This document shows positions 49,168 through 58,192 of a DNA stretch of 64,000 bases, in pieces. The position numbers and the translations under genes are program-made. The stretch's first letter is position 1; each line of letters starts with the position of its first letter. The notes beneath the pieces are model-generated. The model had not been told where the DNA came from. It made no database searches and saw only the letters and a program-made list of their open reading frames with translations. Origin of the DNA: Nocardioides sp. (GTDB taxonomy: Bacteria > Actinomycetota > Actinomycetes > Propionibacteriales > Nocardioidaceae). The DNA lies in the NCBI RefSeq assembly GCF_030149505.1, contig NZ_JASBRN010000047.1, forward strand, positions 1-64,000, in the 5' to 3' direction.

Positions 49168-50370
49168 ATGAGAAACCCCACTGTGATCGTGGCCGGCGCG
49201 GGGCCTGTCGGCCTCGCGACCGCCTACGGGCTGGCGAAGGAGGGCGTCGACGTCCTGGTCCTCGACCAGGAGGAGACCGTCAGCACCGCCCCGCGCGCGA
49301 TGGCCTACCTCTTCATCGTCCACGACGGCTTCGAGCGGCTCGGCATCCTCTCCGACCTCCAGGCCGAGGGCCTGCGGGGCGACGGCATGAACCTGATCGA
49401 TCACGCCACCGGCGAGCACTTCCACAGCACCCTCGACGCCATCACCGACGACGTGCGCCACCCTTACACGCTGCACCTCGGGCAGGGCCAGGTCAGCCGG
49501 GTGCTCCTGCGTCACCTCGCGACGCTGGAGAACGCGGAGGTGCGCTACGCCACCGAGGTCACCGGGGTCACCCAGGACGAGTCCGGCGTGACGGTGCAGG
49601 TGTCCGGTCCGGACGGGCCGCAGACGGTTCGCGGGGACTGGCTGGTCGGCGCCGACGGTGCCAACAGCGCGGTGCGCCAGACCCTCGGGCTCGGGTTCGA
49701 CGGCATCACCTGGCCCGACCGCTTCGTCTCCACCAACATCCGCGCGGACCTCGGCGCCCAGGGCCTGAAGATCGCCAATTGGCGCATCGACCCCCACTAC
49801 GGCGCGATCATCGCCAAGATCACCGCCGACGACCTGTGGCGCTTCACCTTCCGCGAGTCCGCCGAGCTGCCCCTCGATGGCCTCGAGGAGCGCATCCACG
49901 AGCACTTCGCGACGGGGATGCCCGGGGGAGCGGCCTACGAGCTCGTCCAGTTCGCGCCCTACCGCATGCACCAGCGCGCCGCCGACACCTTCCGCCTCGG
50001 GCGGGTGCTTCTCGCCGGCGACGCCGCCCACATCACGAACCCCGTCGGCGGCCTCGGCCTGACCGGCGGCTTCCTCGACTCCTTCGTGCTCACCGAGGCC
50101 CTCGCGGCCGTGATCCACGGCACCGCGGACGAGGCCGTGCTCGACCGGTATGCGGAGGAGCGGCGGCGGGTCTTCCTCGAGGTCGCCTCGCCGGCCGCGA
50201 CCGCGAACAAGCGGATGCTCTTCGACGCCCACTCGCCGCAGGAGAAGGCACAGCTGCTCGGCGGGTTGCGCCACATGGCGACCGACCGCGAGTTCCGCCG
50301 TTCGGACCTGCTCGCGATGCGGGGTCTCATCACCCCCTCGCTCCTCGACGCAGCGGAGGCGGTCCGATGA
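49168..50370 (+). CDS. FAD-dependent aromatic monooxygenase (class A)
   Basis: 400 residues from ATG 49168 with AGGAG nine bases upstream. VAGAGPVGLATAYGLAK at 8-24, VGADGANS near 165 and VLLAGDAAHITNPVGGLGLTGGF near 280-302 are the FAD motifs of the 4-hydroxybenzoate hydroxylase-like family. The first gene of the second catabolic operon. The substrate cannot be read from sequence; phenolic acids or alkyl-phenols are likely. It is about as long as PobA and shorter than the TfdB-like enzyme later in the operon. Confidence 0.85.
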   Translation: MRNPTVIVAGAGPVGLATAYGLAKEGVDVLVLDQEETVSTAPRAMAYLFIVHDGFERLGILSDLQAEGLRGDGMNLIDHATGEHFHSTLDAITDDVRHPYTLHLGQGQVSRVLLRHLATLENAEVRYATEVTGVTQDESGVTVQVSGPDGPQTVRGDWLVGADGANSAVRQTLGLGFDGITWPDRFVSTNIRADLGAQGLKIANWRIDPHYGAIIAKITADDLWRFTFRESAELPLDGLEERIHEHFATGMPGGAAYELVQFAPYRMHQRAADTFRLGRVLLAGDAAHITNPVGGLGLTGGFLDSFVLTEALAAVIHGTADEAVLDRYAEERRRVFLEVASPAATANKRMLFDAHSPQEKAQLLGGLRHMATDREFRRSDLLAMRGLITPSLLDAAEAVR

Positions 50371-51383
50371 CCCGCGGCTCGTTCTGGGTGACCGGCGACC
50401 GGGTGCAGAGTCCGGCCGGGTCCGTCCTGCTCGCCCCGATGTACGTCGAGTGGGAAACCCCTGGCGCCGAGAGCGACCGCCCGCCGATCGTGCTCGTCCA
50501 CGGCGGCGGCGGCCAGGGCACCGACTACCTGAGCACGCCCGACGGCCGTCCCGGCTGGGCCCCGTTGCTCGTCGAGGCCGGCCACCCGGTCTACGTGGTC
50601 GACCGTCCCGGACACGGTCGCTCTCCACATGACCCGGCCGTCCTCGGTCCGCTCGCCCCGACGTGGGGTGCGGAGGTCCTCCAGATGGTCTTCCTCGGTG
50701 GCCCCGACGGGCCGCCCTTGCCCCCCAACACCCGGTGGCCCGGTGCTCTCGACGGCACGGACGAGGTGTTCTCGCAGTTCATCGCCTCGCAGGGTCCTCT
50801 GCTCGCCGACACCGAACGGATGCACGCCCTCGAGCGCGACCGGCTGGTGAGCCTGCTGGAGCGGATCGGTCCGGCCGTGGTCGTGGCGCACTCCGCCGGC
50901 GGGCCCGGCGCCTACCTGGCCGCCGACACCCGACCCGACCTGGTGCGTGCGCTGGTCGCCGTGGAGACCATCGGGCCGCCGTTCCTCGGCCAGCCGCAGA
51001 CCGGCATGACCCTGCCGTGGGGCCTGGCCGCCGCGCCCATGAACTACGACCCGCCGATCTCGGACGTCGCCGAGCTCAAGGTGCACACCGTCGAGGAGGG
51101 GCCGGTGCCCAAGATGCTCCAGGTCGAGCCTGCGCACACCTTGCCCGGGCTGGCGCAGGTGCCGATCGCGGTCGTCACCGCGCAGGCCTCGCCGTTCCGG
51201 TTCTTCGACGGTCACCTCGTGGACTTCCTCGACCAGGTGGGCTGCACCAGCACCTTGCTGCGGCTGGAGGAGCACGGCATCGAGGGCAACGGCCACGGCA
51301 TGATGCTGGAGACGAACAACGTCGAGGTCCTCGCAGTGATCACGGACTGGCTCGCGGCACTGGCGGCGGAGGTCGACGCATGA
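50367..51383 (+). CDS. Alpha/beta hydrolase
   Basis: 338 residues, start overlapping the previous stop. VLVHGGGGQGTDYL oxyanion region, VVAHSAGGPGAYLAA nucleophile elbow (Ser near 176) and a late GNGHGMMLE histidine. Cap insert rich in Pro/Gly (about 95-140). In catabolic operons such enzymes split esters or C-C bonds of ring-cleavage products. Here no meta-cleavage dioxygenase is present, so an esterase acting on the starting compound is more likely. Confidence 0.8.
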   Translation: MTRGSFWVTGDRVQSPAGSVLLAPMYVEWETPGAESDRPPIVLVHGGGGQGTDYLSTPDGRPGWAPLLVEAGHPVYVVDRPGHGRSPHDPAVLGPLAPTWGAEVLQMVFLGGPDGPPLPPNTRWPGALDGTDEVFSQFIASQGPLLADTERMHALERDRLVSLLERIGPAVVVAHSAGGPGAYLAADTRPDLVRALVAVETIGPPFLGQPQTGMTLPWGLAAAPMNYDPPISDVAELKVHTVEEGPVPKMLQVEPAHTLPGLAQVPIAVVTAQASPFRFFDGHLVDFLDQVGCTSTLLRLEEHGIEGNGHGMMLETNNVEVLAVITDWLAALAAEVDA

Positions 51384-52189
51384 GCGGCCTCGCCGACGTG
51401 GAGGGGCGCGTCGCCGTCGTCACCGGCGGTGCCTCCGGCATCGGACGTGGCATCGCGGAGGCGCTGGTGGCCGCCGGTGCGCGGGTGGTCATCGCCGACG
51501 TGGAACCCGGTCCGCTCGAGGCCGCCGCGGCCGAGATCGGCGCCTTGGCGGTGCGCACCGACGTGCGCCTCGGCGACGACGTACAGGCCCTGGCCGAGCG
51601 CGTGCTCGCGGAGTACGGGCGGGTCGACATCGTCGTCAACAACGCCGGAGTAGGCCACCTCGCGCCCTTCGACCAGCTCGGGCTCGAGGACTTCCGCTGG
51701 GTGCTCGACGTGAACCTCTGGGGCGTCATCCACGGCGTCAAGACATTCCTGCCGCTGATCGAGAAGACCTCGGACGCCGGCTGGATCGTCAACACCGCCT
51801 CGATGGCCGGCCTGTTCAACGCACCCGGGATGGCGGCGTACGCCGCATCGAAGGCCGCCGTCGTGGCCCTGACCGAGACCGTCGCCCAAGAGCTCGCACA
51901 GGCGCGGTCGCGGGTCGGCATCTCGGTCCTCGTGCCGGGCCTCGTGCGCACCGCCATCGCCGACAGCGAGCGCAACCGCCCCGGTGGACGACGTACCGCC
52001 CCACCGCAGCTCGACCAGATCCCGCCCGGTCGGACGCTCGAGCCCGCCGCCGTCGGCCGACTGGTCGTCGACGGGCTCACCCGCGGCGACCTCTACCTCG
52101 TCACCCACCCCGAGATGCTGCCCGTCGTCCACGACCGGCACGCCCGCATCGAAGCAGCCTTCGGCTCCGCCGGATCAGAGAAAGAGTGA
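51380..52189 (+). CDS. Short-chain dehydrogenase/reductase
   Basis: 269 residues. Classical SDR: TGGASGIG near 15-22, NNAG near 91-94, and YAASK near 154-158 with the catalytic Tyr and Lys. Conserved PGLVRT follows. Likely oxidises a hydroxyl or carbonyl side chain of the aromatic substrate using NAD(P). ATG 51380 overlaps the hydrolase stop. Confidence 0.88.
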   Translation: MSGLADVEGRVAVVTGGASGIGRGIAEALVAAGARVVIADVEPGPLEAAAAEIGALAVRTDVRLGDDVQALAERVLAEYGRVDIVVNNAGVGHLAPFDQLGLEDFRWVLDVNLWGVIHGVKTFLPLIEKTSDAGWIVNTASMAGLFNAPGMAAYAASKAAVVALTETVAQELAQARSRVGISVLVPGLVRTAIADSERNRPGGRRTAPPQLDQIPPGRTLEPAAVGRLVVDGLTRGDLYLVTHPEMLPVVHDRHARIEAAFGSAGSEKE

Positions 52190-52192
52190 AAC

Positions 52193-53773
52193 ATGACCAT
52201 CGACACCGAGCCCGCCCTTTCCGCTTCCTTCACTGAGGCACTGGAGAAGTTCCGTGCGGCGATCGGGGCGGAGCACGTCGCCACCGACCTGCCGACCCGC
52301 CAGGAGTTCGCCGACCCGTACTCGCCCCTGGAGTGGACCGACTACGTCCCGCCGGCGGTGCTCCAGCCGGCCAGCACCGAGGAGGTCCAGGCGATCGTCC
52401 GGATCGCTAACGAGCACGGCGTGGAGCTGTGGGTCAACTCCCAGGGCCGCAACAACGGGTACGGCGGCTCGGCGCCACGTAACCCGGGCGCGATCGTGGT
52501 CAACCTGCGCCGGATGAACCGCATCCTCGAGGTCAACGAGGAGTTCAGCTACGTCGTCGTCGAGCCGGGCGTCTCGTTCAACGAGCTCTACGACTACCTC
52601 CAAAAGCACGGCCACAGGCTGTGGGCAGACTGCCCCGACATCGGATGGGGCAGCGTGATCGGGAACGCCCTCGAGCACGGCTTCGGCTACACCGTCAACG
52701 GCGACCGCGCCAACAGCGTCTGTGGCATGCAGGTCGTGCTGCCCGACGGCGAGCTGCTCCGCACCGGCATGGGCGCGATGACCGACAACCCGTCGTGGCA
52801 CCTGTCGAAGCGCGGCTTCGGCCCCATGGTCGACAGCCTCTTCATGCAGTCGAACTACGGCATCGTGACCCAGGCCGGCATCTGGTGCATGCCCCAGCCG
52901 GAGACCTACCTCACCGGCTGGGTCACGATCGAGGACGACGAGCACCTGCCCGCGTTGCTCGACGCGGTGCGCCCGCTGATGATCGACCGGACGATCCCCA
53001 ACTACCCGTCGGTCTTCACGGCCTCCGGCGCCCTCGCGGTCGTCGGCAAGCGCCGCGACTTCTACGACGGCGAGGGGCCGATCCCGTTCGAGGTCTCCAA
53101 GGCGATCGTCGCCCAGATCCCCAACCTCGGCATGTGGAACATGCGCTTCGCCCTCTACGGTCGCGAGAACACCGTCGACGCGCAGTTCGAGAACATCAAG
53201 GAGGCGCTGTCGGTGGTGCCCGGCATTACCGTCACCGGGACGAAGATGCGCGGTGACGCACTCGACGTCTCCGCGCTCGACCAGAGCGGCAAGGTCCAGG
53301 CCGGCATCCCCGACATGGAGATGCTCAACACCAGCGACTGGGTCGGTGGCGCGAAGGGCGGCCACATCGGCTTCTCCACCGTGCTCCCGCTCACCGGCCG
53401 CGACGGCCGAAGGATCATCGACCTCGTCCGTCCCGCCTCGGAGGAGGCCGGCTTCGACTACATCGGCGGCTTCCTGCTGCGCGAGCGGTCGATGATGCAC
53501 GTGACGCTGATGGTCTATGACACCGCCGACGAGCCGGCCGCAGCGCGGGCGCGCGACCTCTGCGGCGATCTCGTCACCACCACCGCGAAGCTCGGGTACG
53601 GCGAGTACCGGTGCCACCCCTCGAACATGGACACGGTGGCCGGCACCTTCGACTACAACGACCACGCGATGCTGCGCTTCTACGAGCGGCTCAAGGACGC
53701 CGTCGACCCCAACGGCATTCTCGCCGCCGGCAAGCAGGGCATCTGGCCGCAGCGTCTGCGCCAGACGCGATAG
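52193..53773 (+). CDS. Vanillyl-alcohol-oxidase/4-cresol-dehydrogenase-type flavoprotein
   Basis: 526 residues. N-terminal FAD-binding PCMH-type domain (VNSQGRNNGYGGSAPRNPGA, GSVIGNALEHGFGYTVNGDR, GELLRTGMGAM) and C-terminal VAO/FAD-linked oxidase domain ending DPNGILAAGKQGIWPQRLR. The GNALEHGFGY segment is close to vanillyl-alcohol oxidase. A histidine in ERSMMHVTLMVYD might be the covalent flavin site, judged by eye only. The family oxidises para-alkylphenols at the benzylic carbon. It starts three bases after the SDR stop; a hairpin follows at 53786. Confidence 0.85.
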   Translation: MTIDTEPALSASFTEALEKFRAAIGAEHVATDLPTRQEFADPYSPLEWTDYVPPAVLQPASTEEVQAIVRIANEHGVELWVNSQGRNNGYGGSAPRNPGAIVVNLRRMNRILEVNEEFSYVVVEPGVSFNELYDYLQKHGHRLWADCPDIGWGSVIGNALEHGFGYTVNGDRANSVCGMQVVLPDGELLRTGMGAMTDNPSWHLSKRGFGPMVDSLFMQSNYGIVTQAGIWCMPQPETYLTGWVTIEDDEHLPALLDAVRPLMIDRTIPNYPSVFTASGALAVVGKRRDFYDGEGPIPFEVSKAIVAQIPNLGMWNMRFALYGRENTVDAQFENIKEALSVVPGITVTGTKMRGDALDVSALDQSGKVQAGIPDMEMLNTSDWVGGAKGGHIGFSTVLPLTGRDGRRIIDLVRPASEEAGFDYIGGFLLRERSMMHVTLMVYDTADEPAAARARDLCGDLVTTTAKLGYGEYRCHPSNMDTVAGTFDYNDHAMLRFYERLKDAVDPNGILAAGKQGIWPQRLRQTR

Positions 53774-53785
53774 CCCCGCTCCCGG

Positions 53786-53822
53786 CCTGGTCCCGCCCGC
53801 GCACGGCGCCGGCGGGACCAGG
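53786..53822. terminator. 12-bp hairpin within the second catabolic operon
   Basis: CCTGGTCCCGCC (53786-53797) pairs perfectly with GGCGGGACCAGG (53811-53822), in the 96-base gap between the VAO-type gene and the TfdB-like gene. It may terminate or attenuate, or protect the upstream message. Confidence 0.6.
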
Positions 53823-53869
53823 CGGGACACACAACTCTCGAGCCATCGCCATAGAGAAAGGTCTGCTCC

Positions 53870-55666
53870 ATGCCGGAGTTCAACGACGGTCTTGCCGAGA
53901 CCGAGACCCCCGACGGGTCCGTCGTCGAGACCGACGTCCTGGTCATCGGGTCGGGCCCTGCGGGCGCGGCCGCTGCGCTGTTCCTCAGCGAGCTGGGCGT
54001 CTCCAACATCATGATCACCAAGTACCGCTGGACGGCGAACACGCCGCGGGCGCACATCACCAACCAGCGCGCGATGGAGATCTTCCGGGACATGCGGATC
54101 GAGGACCAGGTGTTGGCGGACGCGACGCCGCACGAGCTGGTCGGCGACACCGTCTTCTGCACCAGCATCGCCGGCGAGGAGATCGGCCGGATCCACACCT
54201 GGGGCACGCGCCCCGATCGCGAGGCCGACTACCAGCTCGCCTCGCCGTGCTTGACCGTGGACATCCCGCAGACGTACCTCGAGCCGATCCTGGTACGCAA
54301 CGCTACCGAGCGCGGCACCCAGACGCGGTTCTCGACCGAGTACGTCGCGCTGAGCCAGGACGAGGACGGCGTCACCGTCGACGTACGCGACCGGCTGACC
54401 GGACAGGAGTACAAGATCCGGGCGAAGTACGTCATCGGCGCGGACGGCGCTCGATCGAAGGTCGCCTCCGACATCGGCCTGCCCTTCGAGGGCGCCATGG
54501 ACATCGCCGGCTCGATGAACATCACGTTCAAGGCCGACATCTCGCCGTACGTCAACCACCGTCCGTCGGTGCTGTACTGGGTGATCCAGCCGGGCTCGAA
54601 CGTGGGCGGCATCGGGACCGGGCTGGTGCGGATGGTCCGCCCGTGGGACGAGTGGCTGATCGTCTGGGGCTACGACATCGCCGACGAGCCGCCGACCCTC
54701 GATGAGGCGGCGGCCACGAAGATCGTCCGCGACCTGCTCGGGATGCCCGATCTCGAGCCCGAGATCACCGGCTACAGCCTGTGGGGCGTCAACGAGATGT
54801 ACGCGACCCACCTGCAGCGCGGCCGCGTGTTCTGCGCCGGCGACGCCGTGCACCGGCACCCGCCGAGCAACGGCTTGGGCTCCAACACGTCGATCCAGGA
54901 CTCCTACAACCTGGCCTGGAAGCTCGCCGCCGTCCTCCAGGGGTACGCCGACCCGGTGCTGCTCGACTCCTACACCGCCGAGCGGGCACCGGTCGCCGAA
55001 CGGATCGTGACCCGGGCCAACACCTCGGCGCGCGAGTTCGCCGACCTCTTCGACGCCCTCGGTGTCGCCGGGCTGGACGGGGACGCGATGGCTGCTGCGC
55101 TCGAGGAGCGCAAGGCCAACACCCCGGAGGGCGCCGCCAAGCGGGCCGCGCTGGTGCGGGCGATGGAGACCAAGAACTACGAGTTCAACGCCCACGGAGT
55201 CGAGCTCGGCCAGTTCTACGCGTCGAGCGCGATCCTCAGCGACGGCACCCGGCCGGTCCAGCCGGCCGGCAAGGAGGACGCAGACCTCTACCACGCGGCC
55301 TCGACGAGCCCCGGCGCTCACCTGCCGCACGCGTGGGTCGGCGACAACGTCACCAAGGTGGCCACGATGGACCTGGCGCCGTACACGCGGTGGACGTTGA
55401 TCACCGGCGTCGCCGGCGAGGCCTGGGAGGAGGCGGCGGCGAAGGTCGCCGCCGACTTCGGGCTGCCGCTGGAGGCGGTTGTGATCGGCCCGGGCCGACC
55501 GATCACCGACCTCTACTTCGACTGGGCCAAGCTCTGCGAGGTCGAGGAGTCGGGGGCGCTGCTCGTGCGGCCGGACAAGCACATCGCATGGCGCGCGATG
55601 GCGCTGCCTGGCGACCCGGAGGCGGCGCTGCGCGAGGCCGTCCGGCAGGTGCTGGGGCGAGCGTGA
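53870..55666 (+). CDS. TfdB-like phenol/resorcinol hydroxylase
   Basis: 598 residues, FAD monooxygenase of the 2,4-dichlorophenol hydroxylase type: VLVIGSGPAGAAAALFL (GSGPAG 27-32), VIGADGARSKVASDIGLP, and VFCAGDAVHRHPPSNGLGSNT near 318-340, with the long thioredoxin-like C-terminal domain expected of this group. Followed by maleylacetate reductase and hydroxyquinol dioxygenase, it most likely makes hydroxyquinol from a dihydroxybenzene such as resorcinol. ATG 53870, GAAAGG upstream. Confidence 0.85.
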   Translation: MPEFNDGLAETETPDGSVVETDVLVIGSGPAGAAAALFLSELGVSNIMITKYRWTANTPRAHITNQRAMEIFRDMRIEDQVLADATPHELVGDTVFCTSIAGEEIGRIHTWGTRPDREADYQLASPCLTVDIPQTYLEPILVRNATERGTQTRFSTEYVALSQDEDGVTVDVRDRLTGQEYKIRAKYVIGADGARSKVASDIGLPFEGAMDIAGSMNITFKADISPYVNHRPSVLYWVIQPGSNVGGIGTGLVRMVRPWDEWLIVWGYDIADEPPTLDEAAATKIVRDLLGMPDLEPEITGYSLWGVNEMYATHLQRGRVFCAGDAVHRHPPSNGLGSNTSIQDSYNLAWKLAAVLQGYADPVLLDSYTAERAPVAERIVTRANTSAREFADLFDALGVAGLDGDAMAAALEERKANTPEGAAKRAALVRAMETKNYEFNAHGVELGQFYASSAILSDGTRPVQPAGKEDADLYHAASTSPGAHLPHAWVGDNVTKVATMDLAPYTRWTLITGVAGEAWEEAAAKVAADFGLPLEAVVIGPGRPITDLYFDWAKLCEVEESGALLVRPDKHIAWRAMALPGDPEAALREAVRQVLGRA

Positions 55667-56721
55667 TGCGGTTCGTGCACGAGACGCTGCCGCAGCGGGT
55701 GGTCTTCGCCGCCGGCGATGCCGCCGCTGCGACGGCGGCCGAGGTCGCCGTGCTGGGCGCCAGCCGCGCCATGCTGATCGCCGGCAAGGCGGAGGCGGCC
55801 CTGGCCGACGAGGTCGGCGCCGGGCTGTCGGTGGCGGTGCGCCACGACGAGGTCGTCATGCACGTGCCCGCCGAGGTGGCCGAGCGGGCGCGCGTGGCGG
55901 CCTCGGCGAGCGGCGCCGACGTCCTCGTGTGCGTCGGTGGCGGCTCGACGACCGGGCTCGCGAAAGCGGTGGCGCTGACCACCGGCCTCCCGATCGTGGC
56001 GGTCCCAACGACGTACGCCGGATCCGAGGCGACGAACGTGTGGGGTCTCACCGAAGGCGAGGTGAAGACCACCGGCGTCGATGCCCGGGTACTGCCACGC
56101 TCCATCGTGTACGACGCCTCGCTGATGCTCGGCCTGCCGGTGGAGATGTCCGTGGCGAGCGGTCTCAACGCGCTGGCGCACTGCGTCGACGCCATGTGGG
56201 GCCCGCGGGTCGACCCCATCGACCAGGCGCTCGCCGGCGAGGGCATCCGTGCCCTGGCGGGCGGGTTGCCTGCGGTCGTCGCGGATCCCGCCGGCTTGGA
56301 GGGTCGCGAGCAGACGCTCTACGGCGCCTATCTCGCCGCGGTCGCCTTCGCGAGCGCCGGCTCTGGTCTCCACCACAAGATCTGCCACGTGCTCGGCGGG
56401 ATGTTCAACCTGCCGCACGCCCAGACGCACGCCGTGGTCCTGCCCCACGTGCTGGCCCTGAACGCACCGAACGCGCCCGAGGCGGCGGGTCGTATCGCCG
56501 CGGCCTTCGGTTCGCCGACCGCGACCGAGGGACTCCGCGCGCTGCGTGCCGCTCTCGACGCCCCCCGCGCCCTGCGCGACCACGGGATGCCCGAGAGCGG
56601 CATCGCCAAGGCCGTCGGGCCGGTGCTCGCAGCCGCGCCGAGCAACAACCCCACCCCGCTCGATGAAGAGAACGTCACCACGCTGCTGCGCGCGGCGTGG
56701 GAAGGAGCCGACCCCTCATGA
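55666..56721 (+). CDS. Maleylacetate reductase
   Basis: 351 residues from ATG 55666, one base overlap with the upstream stop. Iron-containing alcohol-dehydrogenase fold: [13 protein letters not shown] near 91, [10 protein letters not shown] near 112, and metal/active-site histidines in [25 protein letters not shown] and [13 protein letters not shown]. Residue pattern and neighbourhood fit maleylacetate reductase, which turns the hydroxyquinol ring-cleavage product into 3-oxoadipate. Confidence 0.9.
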   Translation: MRFVHETLPQRVVFAAGDAAAATAAEVAVLGASRAMLIAGKAEAALADEVGAGLSVAVRHDEVVMHVPAEVAERARVAASASGADVLVCVGGGSTTGLAKAVALTTGLPIVAVPTTYAGSEATNVWGLTEGEVKTTGVDARVLPRSIVYDASLMLGLPVEMSVASGLNALAHCVDAMWGPRVDPIDQALAGEGIRALAGGLPAVVADPAGLEGREQTLYGAYLAAVAFASAGSGLHHKICHVLGGMFNLPHAQTHAVVLPHVLALNAPNAPEAAGRIAAAFGSPTATEGLRALRAALDAPRALRDHGMPESGIAKAVGPVLAAAPSNNPTPLDEENVTTLLRAAWEGADPS

Positions 56722-57617
56722 CCACGACGCCGGACATCACCGTGTCACCGGACCAGGCTCAGCGCGAGCAGGAGCTCCTCGAGCGGGTGGTTCGCTCGTT
56801 CGACGCCTGCGAGAGCCCGCGGCTCAAGCAGCTCATGGTTGCGCTGGTCGAGCACGTCCACGCGTTCATCCGCGAGACTCGGCTGACCGACGCCGAGTGG
56901 GGAGCGGCCATCGACTTTCTCACCCGCGCCGGGCACATCACCGACGACGTACGCCAGGAGTTCATCCTGCTCTCCGACGTGCTGGGCGCGTCGATGCAGA
57001 CCATCAACGTCAACAACGTGGCGTACAAGGACGCCACCGAGGCGACGGTCTTCGGTCCGTTCTTCGTCGAGGACGCCCCACACGTCGAGCTCGGCGGCGA
57101 CGTCTCCTTCGGGGCGCCCGGAGAGCCCTGCTGGGTCGAGGGCACGGTCACCGACACCAATGGCAACCCGTTGGCCGGCGCCCGGATCGAGGTGTGGGAG
57201 GCCGACGAGGACGGGTTGTACGACGTGCAGTACGACGCCACCAAGCGCTCGGCCAGGGGACACCTCTTCAGCGACGCCGACGGGTCCTACCGTTTCTGGG
57301 GCCTGACCCCGACGCCGTACCCGATCCCCGACGACGGCCCGGTCGGACAGATGCTCGACGCCGTGGGCCGCTCACCGCTGCGGGCCTCGCACCTGCACTT
57401 CATGGTCAGCCATGAGGGCGCGCGCACGCTTGTGACCCACATCTTCCCCGAGGGCGACCCGATCGGCGAGCAGGACACCGTCTTCGGTGTCAAGCAGTCC
57501 CTGATCAAGAGGTTCGAGCAACAGTCGCCCGGCACGCCCACCCCGGACGGGCGCCGGCTGGACTCCAGCTGGAGTCGAGTGCGGTTCGACATCGTGCTCG
57601 CTCCCGCACAGATCTAA
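56718..57617 (+). CDS. Hydroxyquinol 1,2-dioxygenase
   Basis: 299 residues from ATG 56718, overlapping the reductase stop. Intradiol dioxygenase with an N-terminal helical dimerisation domain (1-100) and Fe(III) ligands Tyr168, Tyr201 and His225/His227 (SHLHF), spaced as in catechol-type enzymes. [21 protein letters not shown] and the lack of a PcaH-like partner point to hydroxyquinol rather than protocatechuate; catechol is an alternative. With the reductase it sends the ring to 3-oxoadipate, the substrate of PcaIJ. Confidence 0.9.
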   Translation: MTTTPDITVSPDQAQREQELLERVVRSFDACESPRLKQLMVALVEHVHAFIRETRLTDAEWGAAIDFLTRAGHITDDVRQEFILLSDVLGASMQTINVNNVAYKDATEATVFGPFFVEDAPHVELGGDVSFGAPGEPCWVEGTVTDTNGNPLAGARIEVWEADEDGLYDVQYDATKRSARGHLFSDADGSYRFWGLTPTPYPIPDDGPVGQMLDAVGRSPLRASHLHFMVSHEGARTLVTHIFPEGDPIGEQDTVFGVKQSLIKRFEQQSPGTPTPDGRRLDSSWSRVRFDIVLAPAQI

Positions 57618-57656
57618 GTCCTCGCGCCGAGGCGGCGCTGGTCGGCGGGGCGGCCA

Positions 57657-57700
57657 CCTCAGGACTCCCCATCCTTGGGTCGCGGGTTCGAGCACCACGC
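57657..57700 (+). other. tRNA 3'-half-like remnant (possible att scar)
   Basis: On the plus strand AGGACTCCCCATCCTTGGGTC followed by GCGGGTTCGAGCACCACGCG resembles the anticodon arm, variable loop and T-loop of an actinobacterial tRNA, but the T stem is broken and no 5' half exists. Such 3' fragments remain where site-specific elements recombined into tRNA genes. Confidence 0.35.
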
Positions 57701-57764
57701 GCCCCACTCGCGAGCCGCCCCCCGCCGCCGTGCCCGTCCGGGTTGACCGGCCAGCTCCCGGAGG

Positions 57765-57819
57765 CTGTTCCGGTCCTGTTCCGGTACGGACAGACATACA
57801 GCCGCACAGAGCCGCACAG
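57765..57819. repeat. Two adjacent tandem decamer pairs beside selC
   Basis: CTGTTCCGGT occurs at 57765-57774 and 57776-57785; AGCCGCACAG occurs at 57800-57809 and 57810-57819. Paired short direct repeats near a tRNA gene are typical for integrase arm sites, but no integrase gene adjoins them here. Confidence 0.45.
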
Positions 57820-57894
57820 CGGGCCCAGGGTGACCACGCCCCAGCGCGGCGTCGCTACCCCTTGTGACCTGCTAAAACACCCTCAAAACGGCTT

Positions 57895-57989
57895 TGGCGG
57901 AGGCGGACGGGAATCGAACCCGCCTGACCGAGATGCTCGGCCACTACGGTTTTGAGGACCGCGCCCGTCACCAGACGAGGTACGCCTCC
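57895..57989 (-). tRNA. selC: tRNA-Sec (selenocysteine, anticodon UCA)
   Basis: 95 bases including encoded CCA. Acceptor stem GGAGGCG / CGCCTCC, discriminator G and CCA. Anticodon arm CGGT-CCTCAAA-ACCG with UCA at the centre of the 7-base loop. A long variable arm (GGCCGAG..CTCGGTC type) and T arm CGGG-TTCGATT-CCCG. The overall length and UCA anticodon are diagnostic of selenocysteine tRNA. It implies that the host (or the mobile element) supports UGA decoding by SelA/SelB/SelD, none of which are in the window. selC is a frequent integration site in other bacteria. Confidence 0.92.
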
Positions 57990-58050
57990 GTGTCAGACCC
58001 TAGGGCACGTCTCCTTAGACGCACCCTGGCGATGTGGCTACTGTGGCGCC

Positions 58051-58192
58051 GTGAAGGCGTTCCTGGGCTGGCCGCTGCTGCTGCCGCTCTTCGCGACCTG
58101 CGACCGCTGGGACATCGGGGGCGTCTCGACCGCGGTCCATCCCGACACCGGCCAGCTGACGGTGTTCGTGTGCGACGGACACCCCGGCGGCC
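58051..58192 (+). pseudogene. Fragment of DEAD/DEAH helicase C-terminal (DUF1998-type) domain
   Basis: Translated from 58051 the segment [18 protein letters not shown] followed by FVCDGHPGG matches the DUF1998/MrfB-type C-terminal domain of large DEAD/DEAH helicases. It breaks off after HPGG, where the sequence switches to an unrelated gene fragment. No other part of the helicase is present. Confidence 0.6.

Noticed and set aside
52175..55582. A continuous 1135-codon open frame on the minus strand
   Set aside because: It lies opposite two well-supported flavoprotein genes and is a by-product of high G+C codon use; its translation is Val/Gly/Arg/Asp-rich with no domain.
56718..57617. Catechol 1,2-dioxygenase
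   Set aside because: Adjacent maleylacetate reductase and TfdB-like hydroxylase, with no muconate cycloisomerase, favour hydroxyquinol as substrate.
57657..57730. Second intact tRNA gene on the plus strand
   Set aside because: The T stem does not pair and no acceptor or D arm can be folded; kept only as a remnant.
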